A stretch of DNA of 64,000 nucleotides from Lachnobacterium bovis (lineage in GTDB: Bacteria; Bacillota; Clostridia; Lachnospirales; Lachnospiraceae). The stretch is taken from positions 1 through 64,000 of the forward strand of contig NZ_FOGW01000006.1 of the NCBI RefSeq assembly GCF_900111325.1. The letters run 5' to 3'. The position numbers and the translations under genes were made by a program. The notes under the pieces were generated by a model. It saw only the letters and a program-made list of their open reading frames with translations. It ran no database searches and was not told where the DNA came from. Shown here piece after piece: positions 8,681 to 17,174 of this stretch. How positions within the stretch are numbered: position 1 is the first letter of the stretch; every line of letters starts with the position of its first letter.

Positions 8681-8818
8681 ATGATTACAGTTTTTAATGC
8701 TTTATTTAATTATCTAGTTAAATTACTAGGTATTGTTGTTATCGCTTTTATAGGCGGTTCAATTGGCGTTTCATGTCGTAAAGCGCGCAATAAAAATAAA
8801 AAAGATAAAATATACTAA
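8681..8818 (+). CDS. Small membrane peptide (45 aa) upstream of alaS
   Basis: A short frame with a very good ribosome binding site (AAGGAGG, 9 bases before the ATG) encodes 45 residues. A short polar start is followed by a hydrophobic span at about 15-32 (KLLGIVVIAFIGGSIG) and a Cys-Arg-Lys basic tail ending KNKKDKIY. The positive charges after the span predict a single-pass inner-membrane peptide with the C-terminus inside. Small proteins of this layout are common in Lachnospiraceae genomes, where they often carry unhelpful database names. I do not know a function. It ends 47 bases before alaS and may share its transcript. Confidence 0.75.
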   Translation: MITVFNALFNYLVKLLGIVVIAFIGGSIGVSCRKARNKNKKDKIY

Positions 8819-8865
8819 AATAAAAACAGCTTAGTTGCTGCATAGAGTTTTGGAGGAAAGTTTTC

Positions 8866-11526
8866 ATGGAAAAGAAATATGGCGTAAATGACCTACGTCG
8901 AATGTATCTTGAATTTTTTGAAAGTAAAGAACATCTTAAGATGAAGAGTTTTTCATTAGTACCACATAATGATAACAGTTTATTACTTATTAATGCTGGT
9001 ATGGCACCACTTAAGCCATACTTTACAGGGGAAGAAATCCCACCACGTAGAAGAGTTACAACTTGTCAGAAGTGTGTACGTACAGGTGATATTGAAAATG
9101 TAGGTAAAACTGCACGTCATCTTACATTTTTTGAAATGTTAGGTAATTTCTCATTTGGAGATTATTTTAAACACGAGGCTATTAACTGGTCTTGGGAGTT
9201 TTTGACAAAAGTTTTAGAATTAGATCCAGATCGTTTATATCCATCAATTTATGGTGAAGATGAAGAAGCTTTTGAAATTTGGACAAAAGAAGTTGGAGTA
9301 CCAGCTGAGAAAATAACACGCTTCTATCGAGATCCTGAAACAGGTGAATGTGATAACTTCTGGGAGCATGGTGCAGGTCCATGCGGTCCATGTTCTGAGA
9401 TTTATTACGATCGTGGAGAAAAATACGGTTGTGGAAGTCCTGATTGTAAAGTTGGTTGTGAGTGCGATCGTTTTATTGAAATTTGGAATAACGTATTTAC
9501 TCAATTTGAAGGTGACGGAAAGGGTGGATATTCTGAATTAAAACAAAAAAACATCGATACTGGTATGGGACTTGAGCGTTTAGCTACAGTAATGCAGGAA
9601 GTTGATACTGTTTTTGATGTTGATACTATGAAAGCAATTCGTGATGAAGTTTGCAGTTTATCAGGAAAGAAATATAATGTTGATGCACTTGATGATGTTT
9701 CAATTCGTGTAATTACAGACCATATTCGTTCATCTACTTTCATGATTTCTGATGGTATTATGCCTACAAATGAAGGTAGAGGTTATGTGTTACGTCGTTT
9801 AATTAGAAGAGCTGCAAGACATGGTAAGATGTTAGGCATTAAGGGAACATTTTTACCAAAAATTGCAGAAGTTGTAATTAGAGATAGTAAAGATGGTTAT
9901 CCTGAGTTAGAAGATAAAAAAGAATTCATCTTTAATGTTCTTGCAAAAGAAGAAGAAAGATTTGATGCTACAATCGACCAGGGACTTTCTATCTTAAATG
10001 ATATGCAGCAGAAGATGATTGAAGCTGGTAGTAAGGTTTTACCAGGAAAAGATGCATTTAAATTATATGATACATACGGATTCCCAGCAGATTTAACAGC
10101 TGAGATTCTTGAAGAAAAAGGATTTACATTTGATCAAGCAGAATTTGATGAGTGCATGGAAATTCAGAGAAAAACAGCTCATGATGCTAGAAAAACTACT
10201 AACTATACAGGTAGAGAAGCATCTGTTTTCCAGAAAGTTGATCCAAGCATTACATCAGTGTTTGTCGGTTACGATAAATTAGAAGCTAGTTCAAAAATTA
10301 GTGTATTAGCAACAAGTGAAGATATCGTTGATGCACTTGCAGAAGGAGACGAGGGAGTAATCGTTGTTGATGAGACACCATTTTATGCTACAATGGGTGG
10401 TCAGCAAGGCGATTGCGGAGTGATTGTATCATCTGAAGGTAAATTTGAAGTAAAAGATACAGTTAAGTTATTAGGTGGTAAGATTGGCCATGTTGGTAAA
10501 GTTACTGAAGGTATGTTAAAAGTATCTGATACTGTTGAATTAAAAGTAGATGTTTACAATAGAGATAATGTTTGTAAGAATCATTCTGCAACACATTTAT
10601 TACAGAGTGCTTTAAGAGAAGTATTAGGTAATCATGTAGAACAAGCTGGTTCATTCCAGGATGGTGAGAAAATTAGATTTGATTTTACTCACTTTGAAGC
10701 TATGACTTCAGAAGAAGTGAAAAAAGTTGAAAAATTAGTTAATCAAAAAATTAACGAAGGTTTAGATGTTGTAACAAACGTTATGACATTAGATGAAGCT
10801 AAACAATCAGGTGCAATGGCTTTATTCGGTGAGAAATATGGTGAAAAAGTTCGCGTAGTTTCTATGGGAGATTTCTCAAAAGAATTATGTGGTGGTACAC
10901 ATGTTTCTAACACAAAGGATATTGTAGTATTTAAGATAGTATCAGAGAGTGGTGTTGCAGCTAATACAAGACGTATAGAGGCTATTACAGGCGATAATGT
11001 GTTTAATTATTACAATGAAGTAGAAAAACGATTAGAAGACGTTGCGAAGACTTTAAAAGCAACTCCAAATAATCTTTTGGACAGAGTTAAGGCATTATTA
11101 GATGAAAATAAAGCTTTATTAAGTGAAGTTGAATCATTAAAGAGTAAGGCAGCAAGAGAATCACTTGGAAACGTAATGGATTCTGTTGTTGAAGTTAAAG
11201 GCGTTAAATTGCTTGCTACTTCAGTTGACAATGTTGATATGAATGAGTTAAGAAATTTAGGTGACCAATTAAAAGAAAAATTAGGTGAAGGTGTTGTTGT
11301 GTTAGCGTCTAACAATGAGGGCAAAGTAAATCTTATTGTTATGGCTACAGATGAAGCTATGAAAGCTGGAGCACATGCAGGTAACCTTATAAAAGCTATC
11401 GCAAGCAAAGTTAATGGTGGTGGCGGTGGTCGCCCTAATATGGCACAAGCTGGAGGTAAGAAACCGGAAGGAATTCCAGAAGCAATTGCCGAGGCAAGTA
11501 AGGCATTAGAATCAATGATCAAATAA
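8866..11526 (+). CDS. alaS: Alanyl-tRNA synthetase
   Basis: Charges tRNA-Ala. The protein has 886 residues, full length. The class II aminoacylation domain is N-terminal (LINAGMAPLKPYF, TTCQKCVRTGDIENVG, LGNFSFGDYF). The editing domain carries the zinc motifs His573-x3-His577 (NHSATH) and Cys675-Gly-Gly-Thr-His679. The DHHA1/C-Ala domain with the glycine-rich NGGGGGRPNMAQAGG is at the end. There is no T-box in the 47 bases before it, unlike many Firmicutes alaS genes, unless the element lies upstream of the small peptide gene; I saw none there. Expression may depend on the promoter of the upstream small ORF. Confidence 0.98.
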   Translation: MEKKYGVNDLRRMYLEFFESKEHLKMKSFSLVPHNDNSLLLINAGMAPLKPYFTGEEIPPRRRVTTCQKCVRTGDIENVGKTARHLTFFEMLGNFSFGDYFKHEAINWSWEFLTKVLELDPDRLYPSIYGEDEEAFEIWTKEVGVPAEKITRFYRDPETGECDNFWEHGAGPCGPCSEIYYDRGEKYGCGSPDCKVGCECDRFIEIWNNVFTQFEGDGKGGYSELKQKNIDTGMGLERLATVMQEVDTVFDVDTMKAIRDEVCSLSGKKYNVDALDDVSIRVITDHIRSSTFMISDGIMPTNEGRGYVLRRLIRRAARHGKMLGIKGTFLPKIAEVVIRDSKDGYPELEDKKEFIFNVLAKEEERFDATIDQGLSILNDMQQKMIEAGSKVLPGKDAFKLYDTYGFPADLTAEILEEKGFTFDQAEFDECMEIQRKTAHDARKTTNYTGREASVFQKVDPSITSVFVGYDKLEASSKISVLATSEDIVDALAEGDEGVIVVDETPFYATMGGQQGDCGVIVSSEGKFEVKDTVKLLGGKIGHVGKVTEGMLKVSDTVELKVDVYNRDNVCKNHSATHLLQSALREVLGNHVEQAGSFQDGEKIRFDFTHFEAMTSEEVKKVEKLVNQKINEGLDVVTNVMTLDEAKQSGAMALFGEKYGEKVRVVSMGDFSKELCGGTHVSNTKDIVVFKIVSESGVAANTRRIEAITGDNVFNYYNEVEKRLEDVAKTLKATPNNLLDRVKALLDENKALLSEVESLKSKAARESLGNVMDSVVEVKGVKLLATSVDNVDMNELRNLGDQLKEKLGEGVVVLASNNEGKVNLIVMATDEAMKAGAHAGNLIKAIASKVNGGGGGRPNMAQAGGKKPEGIPEAIAEASKALESMIK

Positions 11527-11564
11527 AATATTTATTAAAAATTTATAAAAATCAGCAAAAAGTG

Positions 11565-11592
11565 TTGACAAAATTTGATTTTTTGATAAACT
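11565..11592 (+). promoter_or_regulatory. Promoter of rpsU
   Basis: TTGACA (11565-11570), 16-bp spacer, TAAACT (11587-11592). The leader to the rpsU start is about 65 nt and contains CAGTTG...CAACTG (11621-11644), which ends right against the GGAGG. It could fold near the ribosome binding site. Confidence 0.65.
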
Positions 11593-11666
11593 AAATTATA
11601 GTGCAATGAAGATTACCTTACAGTTGATGCACAATATGCAACTGGAGGGAGGTTAGGTGTGAGATA

Positions 11667-11843
11667 ATGTCTAGTATAACAGTTAAAGAAAACGAGACTT
11701 TAGATAGCGCTTTACGTAGATTCAAGAGAAGCTGCGCAAAAGCAGGTATCCAACAGGAAATTCGTAAAAGAGAACATTACGAAAAACCATCCGTAAAACG
11801 CAAGAAAAAATCTGAAGCTGCAAGAAAAAGAAAATACAATTAG
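11667..11843 (+). CDS. rpsU: 30S ribosomal protein S21
   Basis: A 58-residue, highly basic protein beginning MSSITVKENETLDSALRRFK and continuing RSCAKAGIQQEIRKREHYEKPS with a Lys/Arg-rich tail. This is the complete S21 family signature. It sits on the 30S platform near the 16S 3' end. The ribosome binding site GGAGGGAGG is 14 bases or more upstream, somewhat far, and GTGAGATAA in between cannot be a start. It is a separate transcription unit with its own promoter and terminator. Confidence 0.96.
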   Translation: MSSITVKENETLDSALRRFKRSCAKAGIQQEIRKREHYEKPSVKRKKKSEAARKRKYN

Positions 11844-11856
11844 TATTAAGTTCAAG

Positions 11857-11886
11857 GCTGTCGCATAGCACGTGCGACAGTCTTTT
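11857..11886 (+). terminator. Intrinsic terminator of rpsU
   Basis: CTGTCGCA (11858-11865) pairs with TGCGACAG (11873-11880), 7-nt loop, then TCTTTT. Confidence 0.9.
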
Positions 11887-12002
11887 GTATATTGAATTTT
11901 TAAATTTAATAACTTGCATTTTGCACATAAAAGAAGTAAACTACATAGGTGAGTTAAATTTGACTAACCAATAATTTTGTTTATTAATAAAGGAGTGACA
12001 CG

Positions 12003-13109
12003 ATGACAAAAATTGATATTATTTCAGGATTCCTTGGAGCAGGTAAAACTACATTTATTAGAAAAATGCTTTCAGGAGTATTAAAAGGACAAAAAATTGT
12101 TTTAATTGAAAATGAATACGGTGAAGTTGGTATAGATGGTGGATTCTTAAAAGATTCTGGAATTCAAATTACAGAAATGAATTCAGGATGTATTTGTTGT
12201 ACATTAGTTGGCGATTTCGCAAAAAGCTTAGATGAAGTAATTACAAAATATAATCCTGACAGAATTATTATTGAACCATCAGGTGTTGGTAAATTATCGG
12301 ATGTTATGAAATCTGTTATTGATATGGAAAAAACACATGATGTTAAGTTAAATGGTTTAGTAACAGTTGTAAATGCTTTAAAAGCAAGTAAACAGATGAA
12401 GGCATTTGGAGAGTTCTTCAATAATCAAATTGAGTATGCTACAACGGTTATATTAAGTAGAACTCAAAATGCAAATGACGAGCAGTTAGAGTTCTGTACA
12501 ACTCAGATTCAAAAATTAAATCCAAAGGCAGCAGTTATAACAACTGCTTGGGATGATATTTCAAGTGAGCAGATTTTAAATGTAATTGAAGGACAAGAGA
12601 ATCTTGAAATGAAATTATTAGCTGAGCATAATAGAGCTAGTGAACATCACCACGACCATGATCACGACCACGAAGACCATGAGTGTTGCCACCACGACCA
12701 TGATCACGACCACGAAGACCATGAGTGTTGCCACCACGACCATGATCACGACCACGAAGGCCATGAGTGTTGCCACCACGACCATGATCATGACCACGAA
12801 GGCCATGAGTGTTGTCATGGACATCATCACCACCATGCGGATGAAGTATTTACAAGTTGGGGAAAAGAAACTCCACATAAATTTGAAAGAGCTAAAATCG
12901 AAGAAATATTAAAAGGTTTTGTTGAGTCTGATAATATTCTTAGAGCAAAGGGTATGGTTGAAGCAACAGATGGCAAATGGATTTATTTCGATATGGTTCC
13001 AGGAGATTACGAATTAAGAGATGGTCAGCCTGATTATACAGGTAGATTATGTGTAATTGGTACTGATATTCATGATGATGAATTAGAAGAATTATTTGGC
13101 TTAAAATAA
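12003..13109 (+). CDS. G3E-family (COG0523/CobW-type) metal-chaperone GTPase with His/Cys-rich tandem repeat
   Basis: A 368-residue P-loop GTPase. Walker A GFLGAGKTT is at 9-17, and the COG0523 hallmark Cys63-x-Cys65-Cys66 (GCICC) is the putative metal site. The guanine-base motif is degenerate. A linker at about 215-280 carries four copies of a 14-residue unit, HHDHDHDHE(D/G)HECC, followed by HGHHHHH. The CobW C-terminal domain (about 283-368) follows. The family moves zinc, cobalt or other metals to client enzymes; the linker should bind several metal ions and may buffer or sense them. The partner gene 13179-14123 lies 69 bases downstream. No Zur-type palindrome was recognised upstream. The client metal is unknown; zinc is the usual guess. 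Confidence 0.9.
   Translation: MTKIDIISGFLGAGKTTFIRKMLSGVLKGQKIVLIENEYGEVGIDGGFLKDSGIQITEMNSGCICCTLVGDFAKSLDEVITKYNPDRIIIEPSGVGKLSDVMKSVIDMEKTHDVKLNGLVTVVNALKASKQMKAFGEFFNNQIEYATTVILSRTQNANDEQLEFCTTQIQKLNPKAAVITTAWDDISSEQILNVIEGQENLEMKLLAEHNRASEHHHDHDHDHEDHECCHHDHDHDHEDHECCHHDHDHDHEGHECCHHDHDHDHEGHECCHGHHHHHADEVFTSWGKETPHKFERAKIEEILKGFVESDNILRAKGMVEATDGKWIYFDMVPGDYELRDGQPDYTGRLCVIGTDIHDDELEELFGLK
12648..12815 (+). repeat. In-frame 42-bp tandem repeat, four units, encoding the His/Cys linker
   Basis: Units at 12648-12689, 12690-12731, 12732-12773 and 12774-12815. The first two are identical at DNA level. The third differs by GAC to GGC (Asp to Gly), and the fourth also has CAC to CAT and TGC to TGT changes. 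The near-identity at synonymous positions points to recent duplication, so copy number may vary between strains in steps of 14 residues without a frame change. Confidence 0.95.
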
Positions 13110-13178
13110 GATTTTTATTAATAGATTACAGGTAATTATAAGTCAAAAAAGTAATTGTGAAATAGAGAGGATAACTTT

Positions 13179-14123
13179 ATGCAAGACAATATTCCAGTAT
13201 ATTTATTTACGGGCTTTATGGATAGCGGTAAAACAAGCTTGATTGAAGAAACATTATTTGAGAATGATTTTACAGATGGTGCTAAGGGCTTAATCATCAT
13301 GTGTGAAGATGGTGATTGCGAATATGATGTAGAAAAGCTTAACAAGGTAAATTTTGATGTTGTTGAAATTGAATCTGAGGCTGATTTTACACCAGAAAGA
13401 CTTAAAGAGCTAGCTGATAAGTATCAACCGGAACAGGTATTTATTGAATATAATGGTACATGGCCAATTTCTCATATTTTAGAGATTGAATTGCCAGTAC
13501 AATGGATGATAGTTCAAACATTATCAACTGTTGATGCTAATACCTTTATGATGTATATGCAAAATATGAGAGCTATGATGCAGGAACAGTTAATTTGTTC
13601 TGATGTTGTAATCTTTAACAGATGTGATGAGAGTGTTGATAAGCGTCAATTCAGAATGAACATCAAAGGATTTAACAGAAAAGCTCAAATCGTATATGAG
13701 AGAGAAGATGGTTCTTTAGATGATACACCAGAGGAATTACCATTTGACTTAGATCAAGATATTATAGAAATTTCTGATGCAGATTATGCTATTTGGTATA
13801 TGGATGTAATGGAAAACTATAAAAAATATAACAATAAAAAAGTTAAATTCAGAGCATTAGTTGCTAATCCTGATAAATTAAAGAAGGGAATATTTATACC
13901 TGGACGTTTTGTAATGACATGTTGTGTTGAAGATATAACATTTATTGGTCTTAAGGCTAAATATCCTAATGAGGATCAGATTCCAGATAAATCATGGATT
14001 GATTTAACAGCTAAAATAAAAATTGAATTTGATATGGGATATAAAGGAAAAGGACCAGTTCTTTATCCTATATCTATTGAACCAGCTGAGAAACCAGAAG
14101 ATGATTTGGTATACTTTTCATAA
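13179..14123 (+). CDS. P-loop GTPase fused to a YcgQ/DUF1980-like C-terminal domain
   Basis: A 314-residue protein with two parts. Residues 5-205 are a CobW-like GTPase: Walker A GFMDSGKTS at 12-20, PEQVFIEYNGT in place of the usual switch, and NRCD at 147-150 as base motif. It lacks the CxCC of its neighbour; only Cys-x4-Cys appears, in MCEDGDC. Residues about 220-314 (VKFRALVANP, then GRFVMTCCVEDITFIGL and a WIDLTAKI segment) look like the C-terminal domain of YcgQ-type proteins (DUF1980/TIGR03943). Those proteins are normally encoded next to a YcgR-like permease and a COG0523 GTPase. Here the domain is attached directly to a GTPase. The assignment is from memory of the family. A metal-linked role with the preceding GTPase is inferred. 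Confidence 0.72.
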   Translation: MQDNIPVYLFTGFMDSGKTSLIEETLFENDFTDGAKGLIIMCEDGDCEYDVEKLNKVNFDVVEIESEADFTPERLKELADKYQPEQVFIEYNGTWPISHILEIELPVQWMIVQTLSTVDANTFMMYMQNMRAMMQEQLICSDVVIFNRCDESVDKRQFRMNIKGFNRKAQIVYEREDGSLDDTPEELPFDLDQDIIEISDADYAIWYMDVMENYKKYNNKKVKFRALVANPDKLKKGIFIPGRFVMTCCVEDITFIGLKAKYPNEDQIPDKSWIDLTAKIKIEFDMGYKGKGPVLYPISIEPAEKPEDDLVYFS

Positions 14124-14152
14124 TAACATAAAAATAAATAGACTTGGTAGTA

Positions 14153-14184
14153 TTGACAAAAACACTTTATAAGTTTAAAGTGTT
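14153..14184 (+). promoter_or_regulatory. Promoter with perfect 9-bp-arm palindrome, upstream of ABC importer
   Basis: TTGACA (14153-14158), 17 bp, then TAAAGT (14176-14181) as a weak -10. AACACTTTA (14161-14169) and TAAAGTGTT (14176-14184) form a perfect inverted repeat with a 6-bp centre, covering spacer and -10. This is the geometry of a repressor operator. The regulator is not in the window. Confidence 0.62.
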
Positions 14185-14204
14185 ATATTATCGAGTAGTT
14201 TAAT

Positions 14205-14241
14205 GAACGCACTAGCTACTGTCTAGAGCGTTCCTTTTTTT
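14205..14241 (+). terminator. Leader terminator (possible attenuator) directly before the ABC importer
   Basis: GAACGC (14205-14210) pairs with GCGTTC (14228-14233) and, inside, CTAG (14212-14215) with CTAG (14223-14226), followed by seven Ts (14235-14241). The Shine-Dalgarno AGGAGG begins two bases after the T run. A competing pairing AGTAG (14194-14198) with CTACT (14216-14220) would open the stem. It may attenuate the importer, or end read-through from the GTPase genes if the promoter at 14153 is not used. Confidence 0.72.
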
Positions 14242-14253
14242 AGGAGGAAAAGT

Positions 14254-15279
14254 ATGAAAAGAAGAAAAATATTGATGAGTATTTTGTTAGCAACGACCAT
14301 GCTAATGAGTCTAGGTGCATGTGGTTCAGAAAAAAGAGAATCGGGTAAAAAGGTTTATAAAGTGGGAATAGTACAATATGTAGATGATGCTTCATTGAAT
14401 CAGATAGAATCTTCTATAGAAAAAGAGTTAGATGAAAAAGGGAAAGAAAAAAATGTAGTTTTTGAATATAAAAAATATAAACATAATGGTCAAGCAGATG
14501 CTTCTAATTTAAATCAGATTGCGACAGAGTTAGTAAATAATGAAGTAGATATAATTATACCTATAGCAACTCCGGCAGCAATGATTTGCCAAAATGCTAC
14601 AGAAGACAAGGATATTCCTATAGTTTTTTCAGCTGTATCAGATCCAGTTTCTTCTAAGTTAGTTAAATCTTTAGAAAAACCATCAGGAAATATAACAGGA
14701 ACTTCAGATGCTCTTGACACTAAAACTTTGTTTAAAGTGATTAGGGCAGGTTCAGATGTAAAAAAATTAGGTTTGTTGTATAACAAGAGTGAAGATTCTT
14801 CAATTAAAGCAATAAAAGAAATTAAACAATTATGTAAAAAGAATGGAATTGAGGTAGTAGAAAAGACAGGAACGACAACAAATGAAATCGCTTTATGTGC
14901 AGATGCTTTGATTGAAAATAAAGTCGATGCAGTATTTACACCAACAGATAATACGGTACAAGTTGCAGAAATATCAATTTATGATAAATTTCAAAATGCA
15001 AAAATTCCACACTATGCTGGCGCAGATTCATTTGCATTAAATGGTGCATTTTGCGGTTATGGAATAAATTATGTTGAATTAGGTAAGAAAACAGCTGATA
15101 TTGCAGTAGATATTTTAGTTGAAAAAAAGAAGCCTTCGCAGATTCCGGTACAATTCGTCAACAGTGGAATAGCTACAGTTAATACAGAAACAGCAGAAAA
15201 GATCGGTTTAGATTATTCAAAATTCAAAGATTTGTGTACTCAAGTGATTGAAACTAAAACAAAAAAAGAATTTGATTAA
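14254..15279 (+). CDS. ABC transporter substrate-binding lipoprotein, TrpX-like (COG2984)
   Basis: A 341-residue lipoprotein. The signal peptide KRRKILMSILLATTML is followed by the lipobox Leu20-Gly-Ala-Cys23. The mature part is a type I periplasmic-binding fold of the ABC_sub_bind group, with IIPIATPAA, VFSAVSDPVSSKLV, GNITGTSD and DAVFTPTDNTV segments. The permease and ATPase genes follow at once, completing the importer. In streptococci the related TrpXYZ is linked to tryptophan, but the substrate here is unknown. It is controlled by the upstream palindrome and leader terminator. Confidence 0.9.
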   Translation: MKRRKILMSILLATTMLMSLGACGSEKRESGKKVYKVGIVQYVDDASLNQIESSIEKELDEKGKEKNVVFEYKKYKHNGQADASNLNQIATELVNNEVDIIIPIATPAAMICQNATEDKDIPIVFSAVSDPVSSKLVKSLEKPSGNITGTSDALDTKTLFKVIRAGSDVKKLGLLYNKSEDSSIKAIKEIKQLCKKNGIEVVEKTGTTTNEIALCADALIENKVDAVFTPTDNTVQVAEISIYDKFQNAKIPHYAGADSFALNGAFCGYGINYVELGKKTADIAVDILVEKKKPSQIPVQFVNSGIATVNTETAEKIGLDYSKFKDLCTQVIETKTKKEFD

Positions 15280-15308
15280 AAACCTTATGGAGGATAGTTT
15301 TATAGAAA

Positions 15309-16253
15309 ATGAGTGGAACGGTTATTTTTAGTAAATTAATTTTCATTGGAGCTCTTGAACAAGGTTTTATTTATGCATTAGTTGCATTGGCATTATTTTT
15401 GTCATTTTCGATATTAGATATAGCTGATTTGTCAACAGATGGTTGTTTTACATTAGGATGCGTTGTTTCTGCAATTATGACGGTTAATGGGTATCCAGTA
15501 TTGGGATTATTAGTTGCAATTTTAGCAGGAGTGTGTTCTGGATTTGTGACAGCTATATTACAGACAAAACTAGGAGTAGAATCTATTCTAGCAGGTATTA
15601 TTGTAAATACGGCTTTATATACAATAAATATGGCAGTAATGGGTTTTGTCGCAAATGTAAATATATTTGGTTGTGATACTGTTTTTTCAAAAGCTAAAAT
15701 TTTTTTGCCAGATGAATATTACAAATTAATTATAGTGGTGATAATTGTAATTATTGTAGGCGTACTTTTATCGTTTTTTCTTAAAACAAAGTTAGGTTTA
15801 TCAATAAGAGCGACAGGTGATAATGTTTACATGGTTCGTGCGTCAAGCATCAATCCAGCTTTTACAATTACAGTGGGATTATGTGTTGCAAACTCTTTGA
15901 CAGCATTATCAGGAGGAATTCTTGCTCAATATCAAAAATCAGCGAATATTGACGTGGGAACAGGTATGGTGACAATTGGATTAGCATCACTTATTATTGG
16001 GGAAACATTGTTTGGCAAACGAAGTATTAGAGTACGAATTGTTGGAGTTGTTTTAGGAAGTTGCTTGTATAGAGTCATTATTGCTTTGGCATTACGATTA
16101 AATATTCCGGCAGACTTTTTGAAGCTTATTTCAGCAAGTATAGTGGCAATTGCAATTATAATTCCTTACATGAAAAAGAAAACTCGTTTTTTGATTAATA
16201 GGAGAGTTTCGAAAAAGGAAATTGAAAATATGTATGACCAGGAGGATTTATAA
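15309..16253 (+). CDS. ABC transporter permease, TrpY-like (COG4120)
   Basis: A 314-residue polytopic membrane protein of the branched-chain amino-acid/ribose permease superfamily, with about eight hydrophobic spans. It contains the LSFSILDIADLSTDGCFTLG start and the cytoplasmic-loop motif GLSIRATGDN typical of this group. It begins 29 bases after the binding-protein gene. GGAGGA is 14 bases before the ATG, and no other in-frame start is available because a TAG precedes it. It pairs with the ATPase that starts one base after its stop. Confidence 0.9.
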   Translation: MSGTVIFSKLIFIGALEQGFIYALVALALFLSFSILDIADLSTDGCFTLGCVVSAIMTVNGYPVLGLLVAILAGVCSGFVTAILQTKLGVESILAGIIVNTALYTINMAVMGFVANVNIFGCDTVFSKAKIFLPDEYYKLIIVVIIVIIVGVLLSFFLKTKLGLSIRATGDNVYMVRASSINPAFTITVGLCVANSLTALSGGILAQYQKSANIDVGTGMVTIGLASLIIGETLFGKRSIRVRIVGVVLGSCLYRVIIALALRLNIPADFLKLISASIVAIAIIIPYMKKKTRFLINRRVSKKEIENMYDQEDL

Positions 16254-16254
16254 T

Positions 16255-17055
16255 ATGTTAAAAATTATTAATGTTTCAAAAACCTTTAATCCTGGTACGA
16301 TTAATGAAAAAAAGGCATTAGTTGATTTGAATTTAGACTTAAAAGATGGTGATTTTGCTACGATAGTAGGAAGTAATGGTGCCGGTAAATCAACTCTATT
16401 TAATGCTATAACAGGGAATTTTTATGTTGATAAAGGTCATATTATTTTAGGTGGAGAAGATATTACTTTTAAAAAAGAACATTTAAGAAGCAAAGATATA
16501 GGACATCTTTTTCAAGATCCATTAAAAGGAACTGCACCGAATATGACAATCGAAGAGAATATGGCGTTAGCTTACCTTAGAGCGTCAACGTCAAATTATA
16601 CACTTTTTAATAGGATTTCTGCAAAGGACAAAAGTCGATTTAGAGAGTATTTATCTCTTTTGAATATGGGCTTAGAAGATAGAATGAAACAGCCAGTCGG
16701 GTTACTCTCGGGAGGGCAAAGACAGGCACTAACACTATTGATGGCGACGATGGTTACACCTAAAATTTTACTACTTGATGAGCATACAGCAGCGTTAGAT
16801 CCAGCGACAGCCGATAATGTTATTGAACTAACAAAAAAGATTATTGAGGAACGTAGCATAACTTGTTTAATGATCACGCATAATATGAACCAGGCACTTA
16901 AACTTGGAAATAGAACGCTTATGATGCATCATGGTAATATTGTTTTGGATATAAAAGGCGATAAAAGAAAAAACATGACAGTTAATGAGTTACTTAATGA
17001 ATTTGCAAGAAATGCTGGACAGAACATGGATAATGATAGGATTTTATTATCTTAA
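16255..17055 (+). CDS. ABC transporter ATPase, TrpZ-like (COG1101)
   Basis: A 266-residue nucleotide-binding subunit. Walker A GSNGAGKST is at 39-47, the signature LLSGGQRQA is near 153, Walker B is ILLLDEHTAALDP, and the switch His is in MITHNM. I take the ATG at 16255 because GGAGGA lies at 16241-16246; an upstream in-frame ATG at 16222 overlaps the permease and has no ribosome binding site. It is the last gene of the three-gene importer operon. Confidence 0.93.
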   Translation: MLKIINVSKTFNPGTINEKKALVDLNLDLKDGDFATIVGSNGAGKSTLFNAITGNFYVDKGHIILGGEDITFKKEHLRSKDIGHLFQDPLKGTAPNMTIEENMALAYLRASTSNYTLFNRISAKDKSRFREYLSLLNMGLEDRMKQPVGLLSGGQRQALTLLMATMVTPKILLLDEHTAALDPATADNVIELTKKIIEERSITCLMITHNMNQALKLGNRTLMMHHGNIVLDIKGDKRKNMTVNELLNEFARNAGQNMDNDRILLS

Positions 17056-17090
17056 TAGCACTTTTTGCACGTTAATGCACAATATTTTAG

Positions 17091-17119
17091 CTGAAATCTT
17101 AATAAATTTAAGGTATAAT
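17091..17119 (+). promoter_or_regulatory. Promoter of nfnAB
   Basis: CTGAAA (17091-17096), 17-bp spacer, TATAAT (17114-17119). The leader is about 50 nt. Confidence 0.65.
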
Positions 17120-17174
17120 AAATATTGTATGCCGCAGTGGCTACAGATACTACACTAAGAAATTGGAGGAGAAA

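Noticed and set aside
8819..8865. T-box before alaS
   Set aside because: The gap is only 47 bases and contains neither the T-box core sequence nor a terminator.
11010..11522. 170-codon minus-strand frame inside alaS
   Set aside because: It is antisense to a conserved part of alaS, with Ser/Leu/Pro-rich shadow composition and no start signals.
12640..12830. CRISPR-like array
   Set aside because: The units are contiguous, without spacers, and in frame within a coding sequence.
12640..12912. Open frames in other readings across the His-rich repeat
   Set aside because: They are by-products of the 42-bp tandem repeat (Met/Thr and Met/Val-rich translations) inside a clear GTPase gene.
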